Assembly: GCA_905183005.1 (NCBI GenBank)
Contig: CAJJDO010000009.1
Location: 361,891 to 425,890, forward strand
DNA length: 64,000 nucleotides
Reading direction: 5' to 3'
DNA from: Paramecium pentaurelia
Taxonomy: Eukaryota; Ciliophora; Oligohymenophorea; Peniculida; Parameciidae
Shown: piece after piece, positions 35,479-47,358 of the stretch
Layout: every line of letters begins with the position of its first letter
How positions within the stretch are numbered: the stretch's first letter is position 1
The notes under the pieces: model-generated
Told to the model about the DNA's origin: nothing
What the model saw: the letters and a program-made list of their open reading frames with translations, nothing else
Databases searched by the model: none
Made by a program: the position numbers and the translations under genes

Positions 35479-37372
35479 ATGAATGTATAAATGAAAAAAT
35501 TGCTGAAGACAAATAAAGATCTTGGGAATCAATATTTAGACTTTACATAATTATTTGAAAAGAAACTCAAACAACCAACAATAAATAATGATAATAAAAA
35601 GGAGTTAATTGAATAATATAGACAGCGTAATTTCAAACATGAACCCTAACCGTTCTATGAATCATCAGAAATTATTGTTTATGGATCTTTTGAGAATTCA
35701 AATATCATGGCTGTATAACAAGAAGGCAATGAATTAAATATATTATTGAATGGAGACACTAATACAAATGGATGTACATAATGGTTTTATTTTGGTATTT
35801 TGGTCAAATAACCTTAACAATTTACTTTTCGTATTCTTAATAATAGGAGAGGTAAATCTCTATTAAAAGAATACAATCATATTAGAGTATATGATAATAA
35901 TAAATGGAATTGTGAAACTACTAAAGAATTATATTATTACAGAACAAATATAAATCATCCCTTTTATCATTCTTAAGATTCTTCTATTGCAAACCTACAG
36001 CAAAATTTTCCATTGCATACTTTACAATTTAATTATAATTTCACTTAAAATAAAAGTATTGTGTACTTTGCATTAACTTTACCTTACACAGTCAGTAATC
36101 TATATCATTTAGTTTATCATTCAACATTAAAACATAAAGTATTATGTAGTACTCCTTTGGGATTACCTATATTTAAACTTAAAACTAAAAATAAAAGTAA
36201 AGTATATTTTTATATTGAAATAATTAGCTTCTGAAGTTGTGATCATTTTGGCACGTCAACATCCAAGTGAATCAGTAGGTTCACACATTTGTGAAGAAAT
36301 AGTTAAATTATTAGATGCTGGTCATTAGGTTTAGAATAAATTTAGATGTATAATATTTCCAATGCTTAATCCAGATGGTGTATTTCTTGGGAATTCTAGA
36401 TGTAATTTTAATGGAATAGATTTAAATAGGTAAAAATAATTATTATCTTTATTTTTAGGAAATGGGATATGCCTAATTAAAATACTGAACCAGAAATTTA
36501 TAATATAGTAAAACATATCAAAAAGTACAAAGTAGCCTTTCTTCTTGATTTACATGGACATTCTAAAAAATTGAATTAATTTCTTTATGGTTGTGCTACT
36601 CCTATTAAACATATTTCAGATTATATGAGAGTTAAATAATTTAGTAGATTATTACAATAAGGATGTGATCTCTTTAATTATTTTGTAATCAAATTTTAAT
36701 TATATATTAGAATTGCTCATTTAATGTGACACCAGATAGAATGAGTACTGCTAGAGTTGCTATGTGGAAAAAGTTTTAAATTCCTAATTCAATGACTATT
36801 GAAACCTCTTTATATGGAGCATTAAAAAAACCATTTGAAAAAGAAGAATTTCATCTATTAGCTTAAAATATTTTAAATGCTCTTTTTCAATATGATGAAT
36901 CTTAATCTGATCCTCATCTATTTGATGCTTAAGAAATCAATCAAGCTATCAAATTAATTAAAAAAGAGGGAATTGATGATAAAGAATCTGGATCTGATTC
37001 AGATGCTGAGTAGGATATTATTATAGCAAGAAATCCAAGATTAAAAGTCACATCCAGAAGAGATTCAACTCCTTTAATGGTTAAAAGTAAACCTAAATAA
37101 TAATCTGAAACACCTATTTAATAACCTACTCTTTTCTTTAAGAATGAATAGACCTATAGTTACAAGAAGATACCATCATATCAGATGAAAAGAAAAGTGT
37201 AATATTATTTATTAAGTTTAGTTCTCGAATGAATTCTTTTCAGAGTCAAATCATTGATGAACCCTTAAGTGCCCAATTACCTACTATTTATAATATACCA
37301 AGCAAGTAATATAAAGGGACTCTTGATCTGATATAGGCTATATAAGTGAAATCCCTTTCTAGATAATAGTGA
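35479..37372 (+). CDS. Cytosolic carboxypeptidase (CCP/AGBL, M14D)
   Basis: 595 aa with four introns. An N-terminal beta domain typical of CCPs (VYGSFENSNIMAVQQ, NGCTQWFYFGI, IRVYDNNKWNC) precedes the M14 catalytic domain. The zinc ligands are in RQHPSESVGSH, then NPDGVFLGNSRCNFNGIDLNR, the third ligand in LLDLHGHSK, and catalytic Glu in MTIETSLYG. CCPs remove glutamates from tubulin tails and so reverse TTLL glutamylation in cilia. The C-terminal ~130 residues are acidic, then Ser/Pro-rich and probably disordered. Two in-frame starts exist (35479, 35491); the catalytic set is complete. Confidence 0.93.
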
Positions 37373-37793
37373 TAATTATAATTTAGTAATTTATAAACTT
37401 TATAATTTATCAAATTTAAAACTTAACTTCATTATGAAACCATTTAAAAAATAATAGGAAATCTTATATTTAGTAGTTTATACTCTCTCTCTATATTATT
37501 TATTTTTCTTATATTATATGATTATTTATTATTTTATATAATATAATTTATCAGTTTTTAATTTTATATTAGGAATCTATTATTTAACAATTTTTTATTA
37601 TATTGGATGAATATTTTAAATGATCTTCATAAATTTAATATAAGTAATAAAAATTATATATTCAATTTTATAATCTATCTTTAAGTAGAAAACAACATCT
37701 ATAAATTTAAAGTAATAAAAGCTTTTTAATATAATAAAAAAAGTAAATATGGATATAGAAAATTAGTATGCACTATTTTTCATTTATAAATGA
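37373..37793. other. AT-rich intergenic spacer between convergent genes
   Basis: About 420 bp lying between two gene 3' ends. I see only A/T runs and a short pyrimidine tract (ctctctctct); no gene or clear hairpin. Confidence 0.5.
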
Positions 37794-38281
37794 TCATAAA
37801 TCATCTAAATTAAAATTCGGTTGAACAATATCATCTTCCTCAAAAAACATGAGTTTAATCCTATTATTATTATTAATCATCTCATCTTCTTAGGTAGCAT
37901 TTGTTTCTTCATACAATGTTGTTGCTGGTGTAGCTTAATTAGAAACACTAATTATTTTACTCGATTTTCTCTAACCTAATGGGGATTAAGGGTTGAATTT
38001 TTGATGATGAGATCTAATTAATTTATTATTAAATACCTGCATTGACTTGGGGAACGAGTTCCAATAATTTCAGACATAGGCTTGAAGATTTTGTTATTTT
38101 TCTTCATTAAAGTATTATCTTCTAAAAACTTAAGATATTTTTCATGTTCCTCATTAGTCCAATGTCCAACATTTTTTTTAGGTGAAAGAGAATCAATTTT
38201 TTTGATTTTTTTTGATTTTGGAGATTTAGTATTGGTGAGTTCATTGTTGAGACTATCCTTAAAGTTGTTTTCCTCTTCCAT
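37794..38281 (-). CDS. SANT/Myb-like DNA-binding protein
   Basis: 154 aa with one 23-nt intron. After a Lys/Ser-rich head comes GHWTNEEHEKYLKFL, IIGTRSPSQCRSHHQKF, a single Myb/SANT repeat of the kind with SRT-x-Q-CR-SHHQK (the SHAQKY-type third helix). The C-terminus is acidic. Proteins of this form are common in alveolates and bind DNA or chromatin. The intron cuts inside the recognition helix, so the motif is only visible after splicing. The start is preceded by an AT-rich 66-bp spacer to the next gene. Confidence 0.85.
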
Positions 38282-38347
38282 TCGAACAAACCCCTTATTA
38301 ATATTTATTTAAAAAAATAAATGTTTTCTTTAACTTTATTATATAGT

Positions 38348-39256
38348 TCATTTTCTTAATGAATTCTCCACTCTATTACATGTTTAATCAATAAGATTGA
38401 TAATGGATTCTTCAGTAGCTTCTCTCTCATTTTTTTCAGCATTCAATTCACCATTCAGATATGCATTCATTTCATCAAGCATTCTAAACATCTAAGCTTA
38501 AGCAATTTCTCTCTATTTTTTCTCAGTTGTTAAGATTTCTTATAATTTTAATATTGAATCTCCCAATCTTTTGATAGTTTATTAGTTCTATTCTTCTCTA
38601 GGTTGAATTAATAATTTTATATACCTCTATCTTCTCTCTTCTTCAACTTCTTCTTATAATTATAAAACACGATCTCCTATTTCTTAAGCATTTTTTTCTT
38701 CTGTTTCCTCTCTATATTTCTTTTACCTAGCCAAATCCAATCTTAAACTATAGACTCTATCATCAGTATTTTTTATGATCTTTTATTCATAATCTTTTCT
38801 ATTAACTTTCTCTCCTTATAATTCTTTGCTTAAATAAGCCTCTAAACCCTTTAAATCCTTTGTTCTTAATTTCTCATCACCACTCTATTAAGAATAGATA
38901 TTATATTTACCTCTCTTATTATTTTTTCATTCTAAGCTCCTTCCTCTACTTTTGATATTTATTCCTTCAGTAACTTAAATTTTGATTCATCACTCTATTA
39001 TTATTTAGTAGCTTTATCCTCTAAAATTTTAACTTTCTACTCAAAAGTTTCTTTCTTAAACTAAACAAAAATGATAGAAATAAGAAAATACTGCTTGATC
39101 CTCATTAATAGAATGTTATAAGTTTGAGAGCTTTTCATTTAATTAAGAGATCTTAGCCCTGCTTGGAGAAAGTGCCCTGTCTCTATCACCTCCATATGAA
39201 ACAACAGATTAACTCTTAGGTCCAGGAGAAGAGTACATCAATTTAGAAGCTGACAT
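38348..39256 (-). CDS. SF-assemblin (striated fibre protein)
   Basis: 283 aa with introns of 31 and 26 nt, matching the usual length of SF-assemblins (about 280). A short Ser/Pro-rich head (LMYSSPGPKSQSVVSYGGD, ALSPSRAKISQ) is followed by a single long rod of segmented coiled coil. The conserved end of the rod reads EKNEREATEESIINLIDQTC. SF-assemblin and beta-giardin form 2-nm filaments of striated basal-body rootlets; in Paramecium these are the kinetodesmal-type fibres. The Ser-Pro head is a typical phosphorylation target controlling assembly. Confidence 0.92.
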
Positions 39257-39511
39257 TTTTTTGATATTATTTTATGATAAATTTATTTCTGTATATTTTG
39301 TAAATAAAAATTTATATTTTCAAAACTTATCAATTATTTATTACTATAATTAGATTATACAAATAGAGCTTAAAATACATATGATCAATTTAAATTAAGT
39401 CAAAATTGTAAGTACTTATTATAATCAATTATATTTACAGAATTTTATTTAATGAAAATGAAAAGACTATGCAATATTTTTATTAGAAAGAATAGCAAAA
39501 ACCCCAATAAC

Positions 39512-40867
39512 TCAATATTTATCAAAAAAACATTCTAATTTTTGTTTCTTTCTTAAATCATCAATTTCTATAAATGGATTTGGAATTTATTATAAAGGCT
39601 GTTAGTAATACTTTTATAGAGTATCTTCAAATTATTTAGTTTCAACACTTAACTATTATTTGATATCATCAGGCAAATTGGCTACTTCAGATAGATAGTT
39701 TTTTAAAATTTCAGTACAATCTTAAATTCTATATGGATCATAGTATAATATGGCTTCAATCATTTAACTTCTTGATTTATACTTATATTTTTGAACAATA
39801 ACAGAATTATCTATAATACCATTAGATTCTTATGCATAAATTGGAATAGAGTATTTTAGTAAACTATTTGAAGATATCTATTAAAAAGATACTTCAATCT
39901 CACAAATTTTATCTAAATCTGAGATTTTACTATTTTAAACACATACCAAGTGAGCTTTATTGTAACCAATTGAAATTAAATTCTTAGTGATCTTAATCTC
40001 ATATGGATTAACGTATTGGAATTTTCCACCTTCACATTCTGATATTTAAATTGGACAATATTTGTGACTTTTTACTATTATTGATAAATTCATTATAACA
40101 GTCTATTATAGCTTAAATGCATAGTAACATAAAAATGAAGATAATTGATCAACATAATTGACTATCTAATAACTTTAAAATTTATTAATCTCTCCTTTTT
40201 TGATCTTAGTAGATGATTGATGTTTTTTTGAGAGTAAAAGAAAAATTTTTAATTTAAATGCTATTTCTTTTTCAAAGATTTATTTAAAATAATAGCTGTT
40301 TTTTGGTAATTCATCATCTTAACTGATTATAATAACAGATGTAATTTAATTTTTAAATTATCTTAATTTCAAACATAAATTAGCAACTAAAAGTGCATTT
40401 AAAATATTTGAATTTCCTTATTAAAGAGTGATCTGCTCTATTGCTTTTTAAATAATCTATCTGTTTTTTTCATTTAGTGGAATTAATGAGAAAAGTTTAT
40501 CAGCTTTATTATTATAAATTATTATGCACAATCTATTTTTGTCATCTAAATAATTGATCAGACATTATAAGGCTTATTTAATTTTCTCTAAGGTTTCATC
40601 ATTTATTTTCTGACTAATATCAATTAAATATATTAAATCAACTCCAATTTTGAAATCAGGTTATTCTGGAAAATTTTTATGAATTTCAAATAGTAAAGAT
40701 TGTTTATCGTTGAATCCATACTTAACATCAATAGGATTATTATTGATATAATAAATTTCTTTGTTTTATTTAGGGATTTCATCATCGTGAATTTCCTGAA
40801 GATATTTTTATTAAATATCATCGTTGTTTGATATTAGACTCTAGTAATATTTGTTGAATGAGATCAT
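39512..40867 (-). CDS. VWA-like domain protein, intronless
   Basis: 451 aa with no intron, unusual among genes of this size here. Residues ~70-260 read like a von Willebrand A domain: IGVDLIYLIDISQKIND, LDDKNRLCIIIYNNKADKLF, GNSNILNALLVANLCL, SVIIISQDDELP. The metal-site motif DxSxS is degenerate (DISQK), so metal-dependent binding may be lost. The rest, about 190 residues, is beta-rich and unclassified, as in VWA proteins of the E3/copine-like kind, but no RING is present. A second VWA domain in the window, in the alpha-kinase at 54.5 kb, has an intact metal site. Confidence 0.72.
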
Positions 40868-40900
40868 TTTAAATAAATAATAAAATAATTACAAAAGATG

Positions 40901-41728
40901 TCAAGATTTTGTATTAGGAGGTTACAAAATAAATTCAATAAAAAATTTTGAGTATTAATTCAGAATACTCTAATTAATATTAAATCCAATAATTAATTTA
41001 TGAAATTTAAATTATTTAACAATCGTCTTCTCAAAATTACAGAAATTATAAGAGGATATGAACATTAAATAAATTTTTTTATATTTATTTTTTAAAGTCA
41101 ATTTATTAACAATCTAGCATAAATACTCATTCCAAAACAACTTAAAAAATAATTATTCAACTAAGAAGGTAAAAAATTTTTTGTTATAAGAATTACAATT
41201 TTCATATCGCATTTTCATCCTTCTATTTAACCTAATTTGAAATACTAAATTCAAATAGTCATTATAGAAAGGAATATTTTAATGTGTGATAAAACCATTC
41301 CTATTTGTATTATTGCATTTATTAAAATAACTAATTAAAGAATGACTAGTATTAAGACATATTACATATTAATAAATAAAAAATCATTACTATTAACACA
41401 TGATTTAAATTTATATAAGCCTTTTTACATCATCATGAGAATTTGACTATTAAAATGTTAGCAATTGATTATTAAAATATTGATAATTTCTTATAAATCT
41501 TTTAATAAAATAAATATCTTTAGATTTATCATAAAAAATTAAATTATATGTAAAATTAAGATATATTAAATCAGAACCTAATTATTAGAGTAATTTAAAA
41601 TCATAGGCAGAATATTTTGAGAAATTACTTTAATTTTATGTATAGAGAATTTGTAGATATAAAAAATATTTGAAATGTTGTTTTTAATTTTATTATACAG
41701 ATGAAGAGAGATACTAAAATGTTGTCAT
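40901..41728 (-). CDS. Hypothetical protein, about 260 aa
   Basis: Starts MTTFQYLSSSVQQNQKQHF and reads on as SAYDFKLLQQLGSDLIYLNF, YDKSKDIYFIKRFIRN, then, after a 45- or 54-nt intron ending at TAG, NGFITHQNIPFYNDYLNL and so on to PPNTKS. The composition is that of a folded, aromatic-rich protein. The intron is longer than usual for this genome and its 5' site is ambiguous, so this joint is uncertain. No family recognised. It is upstream of the VWA-like gene on the same strand, 33 bp away. Confidence 0.55.
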
Positions 41729-41821
41729 TTACTATATAAATGAATTAAATGTAATAAAGAAAATTTAATTAAGATGAGTATATGGAATTTAAAGTTTTAT
41801 ACAAAAATATTTTAATTATAT

Positions 41822-44021
41822 ATGTCATAAGAATCATAAACAAGTTTGTTGGGAAACTTAAGAAAAGTAATTACTTTAGTTGATTAATTACGTGATATTG
41901 GATTGAATGATTACATAAAATTACCTCGAATCGTTGTTCTAGGTATACAATCTGCAGGAAAATCTTCATTATTGGAACATATTGTAGGAATTGATTTCTT
42001 ACCAAGAGGATCTGTAATATTTTGATTTGATTAATAGGGAGTTGTCACAAGAAGACCATTGGAATTGCGTCTGTCTTATTCACCTTAAAGTGTATGTGCT
42101 CAACCTACAGCTGAATTTGTAGAAGAAATTAAAGGGAAAAAATTTACTAATTTTGATGAAGTCAGAAAAAATATAGAAGAATTAACAGATAAAGTATGTG
42201 GATCAAGTAAAAATATCATTGACAAACCAATCATTTTGGCAGTGACTGGACCTAATTGTCCAGACCTTACACTTGTTGGTAAAGATAAAAGATTCTATGT
42301 AATATAGACTTACCTGGAATTACAAGAATACCAATTATGGATTAACCTAAAGATATTGAATAAATCACAACCAATATGGCTAAAAGATATTGTGAAGATC
42401 CATCAGCTATCATATTATGTGTTGTTGCAGCCAATGCAGATATGACAACATCAGATGCATTATTATTGGCTAAGAAATTAGATCCAGATGGCATTAGAAC
42501 TGTAGGAGTCTTAACAAAAATAGATATAATGGATTAAGGAACAAATGCCATTAAAATGTTAAAAGGAGAAGAAGTGCCACTCAAATATGGTTATGTTGGA
42601 GTGAAATTAAGATCACAATAAGAAATTAAGGATAATGTTCCAATTGTCTAAGCTGTTCAAAGAGAGAAGAATTTCTTTGCCAATCATCCTGTTTATTCTT
42701 CTATTCCAGGAGATATATTTGGTACCTAAGTGTTAACAGGCAAATTAACTAGAATTCTATATCGAAGAATTCGAAGTTTCTTACCTACTTTGATGTAAGA
42801 AATTAATTAAAGAATATCTAAAGTATAGAATAGACTTGATGTCTTAGGACCAGGCTTGCCTGTTGAAGATTCTGTAATTCTATTCTATAACATTATTTAG
42901 GAAAAATTACATTTTATTTGGTAACTCATCCATGAATTTTCAGTCCGTTTTAGAAATTCTATAACAGGATAATATGAAAAGCAAAAGGCTAATATCAAGA
43001 GTTTATAGGTACCAGCTGGTTCATCGATTAAATTGCTTTTCAAAGATTTATATGATGACTATAGTCAATTAGATTATTGTGCTTTAAAGAAATTTAAGGA
43101 TGAGGATATTCTCTAAGTCATTTAAAAATATTAAGCATAATCTATACCTGGATTTTTGCCTGTTGATGCTTTTTATGCCCTTTTGAATCCAGAATTAAAG
43201 AAATTATATGCTCCAGCTTATGATACTCTTGAATAAGCATTTTAGATTCTAGAATAATATGCAACTACTATTTTAGAAAGTCAATTATAATTGTAATTTA
43301 AATATTTATATTTTATAGATTGCCTTCTGTTTATAAAATGTTATAAGATTAAATTATGGAAGTAATTCATGAATGTAAAAAAAATGCATATGATTCAATT
43401 ACTGATGTTCTTGATGCAGAATAAAACTATATTTTCACCAATGATTTCAATTATTTAAGTGGCAAACCTTTCATCAAATTTGGAAAAGAATCAAAAGCTG
43501 ATTAACAAAAAGGAAATCCTATGGTCTTAGAATTAAGGACTAAAATAGAACATTATTTCAAATTAGTAGTTAGGGCTGCTAGAGACAATGTCCCAAAACT
43601 TATAGGGTACTTTTTAGTTCGAGGATGCTAAGTACTTTATTCATTTTAATAAAATAGAATTAAATGTTGAGATAATTGTAATAAAATTTAATGCAAAATT
43701 AAAGCATTTTGTCTGTTATTAGTGAAGATTAAAATGTTGTTGAAGAGAGAAAGAAGTTAAATAGGGAAATAGAAACATTTAAAAATGCTCAAAAGATTAT
43801 TAAAAGAGATCCTGAGTAAATTTCAAAATTTATTAAATTAGTCTATCAGAATATATTTTATAAACAACAGAAGAATAAGAAGATCAATAATATTTATAAA
43901 AATAAAAATAATAAGCTAATTCTGCATCAAATTAATAGAATAAACCATAAGTATAATATTTAAATATATCATTAGTAATAAATTCAATAATAATAATAAT
44001 AATATTAATAATAATAATATT

Positions 44022-44090
<69 letters not shown>

Positions 44091-44516
44091 CTACAAAGCC
44101 AAACACTTAATAATAATAATAGATCCCTGCAAACACTAATTAAAATAATAAGACTTAGACAAATAATGCTACCTAAAGAACAGATGTGACAAAAGATTAA
44201 GAATAACCTCCTTAAAGACCTAATGATCCTATCGTGAATAAAACTACAAGTTAATAGTAATAACAATCACCTACATAACCTTAATAAAAAGCATCCCAAC
44301 CTTAAACCTAGCCTACCTAGTAAAATCAACAACCTTAAAATAATTATCCATTGAATAATAATAGACCAACCGGAGCTACTCAACCAGTTGTTTAATAACC
44401 AGCTCCTCCTCCTGTAATTTATTAATTTAATATTATAGGCTCAATAATAACCACAAACCTAAGCTTAATAACAACAACCAGAAAAAAAAAGTTTGTTTGG
44501 GTTTATGAAAAAATGA
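41822..44516 (+). CDS. Dynamin-related GTPase with polyGln/Pro-rich tail
   Basis: 837 aa with seven introns of 24-29 nt. The GTPase has P-loop GIQSAGKSS, switch-1 VTRRPLELRL, DLPGITRIP (split by an intron) and LTKIDIMD. The middle/stalk region follows (VPLKYGYVGVKLRSQQ, HEFSVRFRNSITG), and a GED (RTKIEHYFKLVVRAARDNVP, RKKLNREIETFKNAQKI). There is no PH domain, as in DRP1/vacuolar types. The tail has about 30 consecutive mostly Gln residues coded by TAA, then Pro/Gln/Thr-rich sequence (QPAPPP) ending SLFGFMKK. Dynamins cut membranes during endocytosis or organelle division; the Pro-rich tail could bind SH3-like partners. Confidence 0.93.
43987..44091. repeat. Trinucleotide (TAA)n run encoding polyglutamine
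   Basis: About 100 bp of TAA units with three TAT interruptions in the dynamin gene. In code 6 the coding frame is poly-Gln. In the other frames it gives long poly-Ile, poly-Asn or, on the opposite strand, poly-Leu, which are artefacts. Confidence 0.9.
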
Positions 44517-44539
44517 TTTATATTAATCATTTTAGATTA

Positions 44540-45030
44540 TCAAAAAATATTATGCACTGCTAAATATATGTTTTATAATTCATAAGTTCTTAATTTTTAA
44601 ATCTATTCTTTAATAAGTTCATTATATCGATTATGTTTAGTTAAATTAATTTTTATTTAAAATCTCTGCTTAAGTTGATTAATTTCTCTTTATATTTATG
44701 TTGTAAGTAATTTTTATTCATAGAATTGAAGAATTAGAGGAGAAGAAAACTATTTTTTTTATCACATGATGTTGAATAAGTTGCAAATAGAAATATATAA
44801 GGATAATCCACTTCTTCCATTATAATTTCCATTAAAATTAATTTTTTTTTAAACTTTTAATCTTAAATTTCTTTATTCTTTAGTTCTACCAATAATTTGT
44901 AAAATATTATGGATTAAGATATTGTTTATTTTTAAAGATATTTTTAACAAATTAAGTTTTTCCATTAACTTAAACGTAAAATTTGTTTAAAATCAGGTGA
45001 ATAAATATTAATTGAATTAATGAGAATCAT
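44540..45030 (-). CDS. Probable small gene, exon structure unresolved
   Basis: Two overlapping minus-strand frames both look coding. One starts at 45030 (MILINSINIYSPDFKQILRL, IIFYKLLVELKNKEIQDQKF); the other ends at 44540 (REINQLKQRFQIKINLTKHN, KLRTYELQNIYLAVHNIF). They must be joined by at least one intron that I could not place with canonical ends, or the gene is broken. A continuous 142-codon frame from 44965 covers the second part alone. No family recognised. It sits tail-to-tail with the dynamin gene, 23 bp apart. Confidence 0.42.
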
Positions 45031-45456
45031 GAAAAAAAGTTTTCAAAATAAATCTCATTCTATAAAATATCATTAAGAAAACACTAATTTATGTTTAATA
45101 TAAAAGAATTGTTAAATCATCTAATTATTTGAACTTATTTTAGAATCTAATCAATTTTTATTATCAAATTGACTTTATAAAACTTTCAAGATGAAAATAA
45201 TTATAGGCCTGGCAATTTCAATATTAATTGAAAATCTGAATATTTTTGTTTTTATTTAGTATCGTTCTATATAATTGTTATTAATGTTTTCTATTCAAAT
45301 TGTTATTGATAGTTTTACATAATATAAATATTTAACAGCTTAAAATAACATAAATTAATGATAATGTGATAATTTGAATTAACACAATACATTTAAGATA
45401 TTTGATGAGTTTATATATTTAATATGAAGTGAATATAATCATTAATTATTTAAATA
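45031..45456. other. AT-rich spacer between divergent genes
   Basis: About 425 bp with no coding-quality frame; likely promoter region of the HN1-like gene and its divergent neighbour. Confidence 0.5.
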
Positions 45457-45791
45457 ATGAACAATATCTAAGGGTATTCGCTTTCTAAGCCATCAACTAA
45501 AACCACATAAGCACCAGGTGGTAATTCATCCATCTCATTTGTAATTTTGAATTAATATTCAGGGCTCGGATGAACCTGCTCCTCAATAAAAACGAGTCGT
45601 AAGAGACCCTAATGCTAGTAATTTTACTCTTGGAGGAGACCCTGTTCCTTAAAAAGGATAGCAATAATAGCAAAACTAATAATAATAATAGGATTAAGGT
45701 TTTTAATATTTTGAATATTTTTTTAGGGACCCATACATCAGTTAAAGTTAAGAATCCACCTGGAGGTCGTTCATAAATATAATTCGGATGA
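45457..45791 (+). CDS. HN1/Jupiter-like small protein
   Basis: 94 aa with introns of 22 and 28 nt. Two Pro-Gly-Gly motifs frame the protein: APGGNSSISFG near the N-terminus and NPPGGRSQIQFG at the C-terminus, with RVVRDPNASNFTLGGD between them. This pattern of PPGG-x-S-x-x-xG repeats is the hallmark of the HN1/JPT (Jupiter microtubule-associated) family, short disordered proteins. A Gln-run lies in the middle. The animal relatives bind microtubules or, for JPT2, NAADP; the ciliate function is not known. Confidence 0.75.
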
Positions 45792-46042
45792 AATATTAGT
45801 TAAACAAATAATTCATTTACATTAAACTCATCTTTCTATAAATTTCACTCAATTCACTAAAATATATATCAAAATATGATGTATTGTGTAATTAATGACA
45901 TTTCGTGATTGGATTGAAGCTGAATATATATAGTGTATCACTAATCATAAACATTCAGACATCAGTTTATAAAAATATAACATTTAATTCAAACCTTCAA
46001 AAATTAGAAAAGAAATTCATAAATTAATGGTATTTTGAAAAA

Positions 46043-47344
46043 TCATAAAATTTGCATAGGGCTGAGTTTTTTTAATTTACTCAACTTCAGATTATTAATC
46101 TCAAATTCTTTTTTATTAGGTATTCTTAAACTCTCTAACGGAATCTCCCCAATTTTATTCATATTGTTTATTATTCTTTATTAAATTTATAACATTTCTT
46201 TGTCATTTTAATATGATTTGTCAAAAGATGCTTTAGCTCTGTTTAATTTTTAAATGAATTGTTTAAATTAATTTTTTATTTTATCCTAAGGTTCCACTTT
46301 CTCTATAATATGTATTTCTTTCCTAGAATCAGGTATAACAACTTAGCTTAAAAAAGTTCTATGAGAGTAGATTTTGGATGTATTTGGAGATAACTATGGT
46401 AATTTATTAGTACTTCGAGAAGTTTCAGGATAAAATTAATGAAAAGTTGTTCTTTATTCACTAATTTCTGATAATTATTAATTGGGTTCTGTTAACTTTT
46501 TCTTTTTTTTTATATATTATTGTAGTCCTTTTTTTTATTTATTATTATATAATTGCTTTGTTGTTTTTTCTAGAAGTGTTAAAACCTTTTCAGTTTATTC
46601 TTTAAATTGTTTAGCTTATCTAGAAATTAATTCATCCATTCTCTCTTTTTCTTATAAGTTTTCTTATAATTATTTTTGAGGTATTTTAATCATTTAGACA
46701 GATCTTTTATAATTTTTTCGTTCTTGCTCATATTTCTGTTATAATGCTATCTATTCTGATTTAGTCTTAATATCAAAAAATAATTAATCAATTCCATTAT
46801 AAAATTTATCATCTTCTGTTTTAAGTTCTTCAATATCGTTTTTAGTTGAATTTGATTATTCTTATTATATCAAATATCCTTTGATGTCAGGTGAATGTCT
46901 TATAACTGTACTCTACTCAACAATTTACTTGCTTTTTTTTATGATCTCAGCATAATCAAATAAATCATCATCACTATCTGAATCAATTTTCTTTAATGTT
47001 TTTAATTTCTTTTTTTTTTCAGCTTTATCAATCTTTTAATTGCTTAAATGTTTAAGAAATTATTTAATATCAAGAAAGGTATCCATATTTGCAAAATCTT
47101 TAAATCTTCTATCAAATAGCTACTCCTTTGAAACTTTACTTATTCTCATTTTATTTCTCTCTTATTGTAACACTTTACTAACATTTTAATTGAATAATCT
47201 GTTTTCTTAATAAAATCAATTTTATTTACTTTCCATCTCATCAGTTTCAACTTGTGGAGTATTTGGAGAAGAGTCTTTATATCTTCTTTTTTTGGCTAAT
47301 TAATCTTTAACAAATTAATAGAAGTCTTATTCGAAGTTGTTCAT
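46043..47344 (-). CDS. Coiled-coil protein, unknown
   Basis: 425 aa with one 24-nt intron. Head: MNNFEQDFYQFVKDQLAKKR, SSPNTPQVETDEM. Then charged helices (KKKLKTLKKIDSDSDDDLF), a coiled coil with Lys runs, a Ser/Thr/Pro linker (PETSRSTNKLPQLSPN) and a final helix. The poly-A run in the middle was counted carefully: with nine As plus G the frame is continuous and no frameshift is needed. No family recognised. Its start codon lies only 14 bp from the start of the divergent gene at 47359. Confidence 0.72.
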
Positions 47345-47358
47345 TATAATTAATTAAA
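47345..47358. promoter_or_regulatory. 14-bp gap between two divergent start codons
   Basis: The two ATGs point away from each other with only 14 AT-rich bases between. If both starts are right, promoter and 5' UTR elements must lie inside the neighbouring coding sequence. Confidence 0.5.

Noticed and set aside
43916..44266. Poly-Leu frame on the minus strand
   Set aside because: It is the reverse complement of the TAA repeat and the tail of the dynamin gene, which has a complete spliced model on the plus strand.
46480..46520. A frameshift in the A-rich run of the gene at 46043-47344
   Set aside because: Recounting the homopolymer (nine As) restores a continuous frame.
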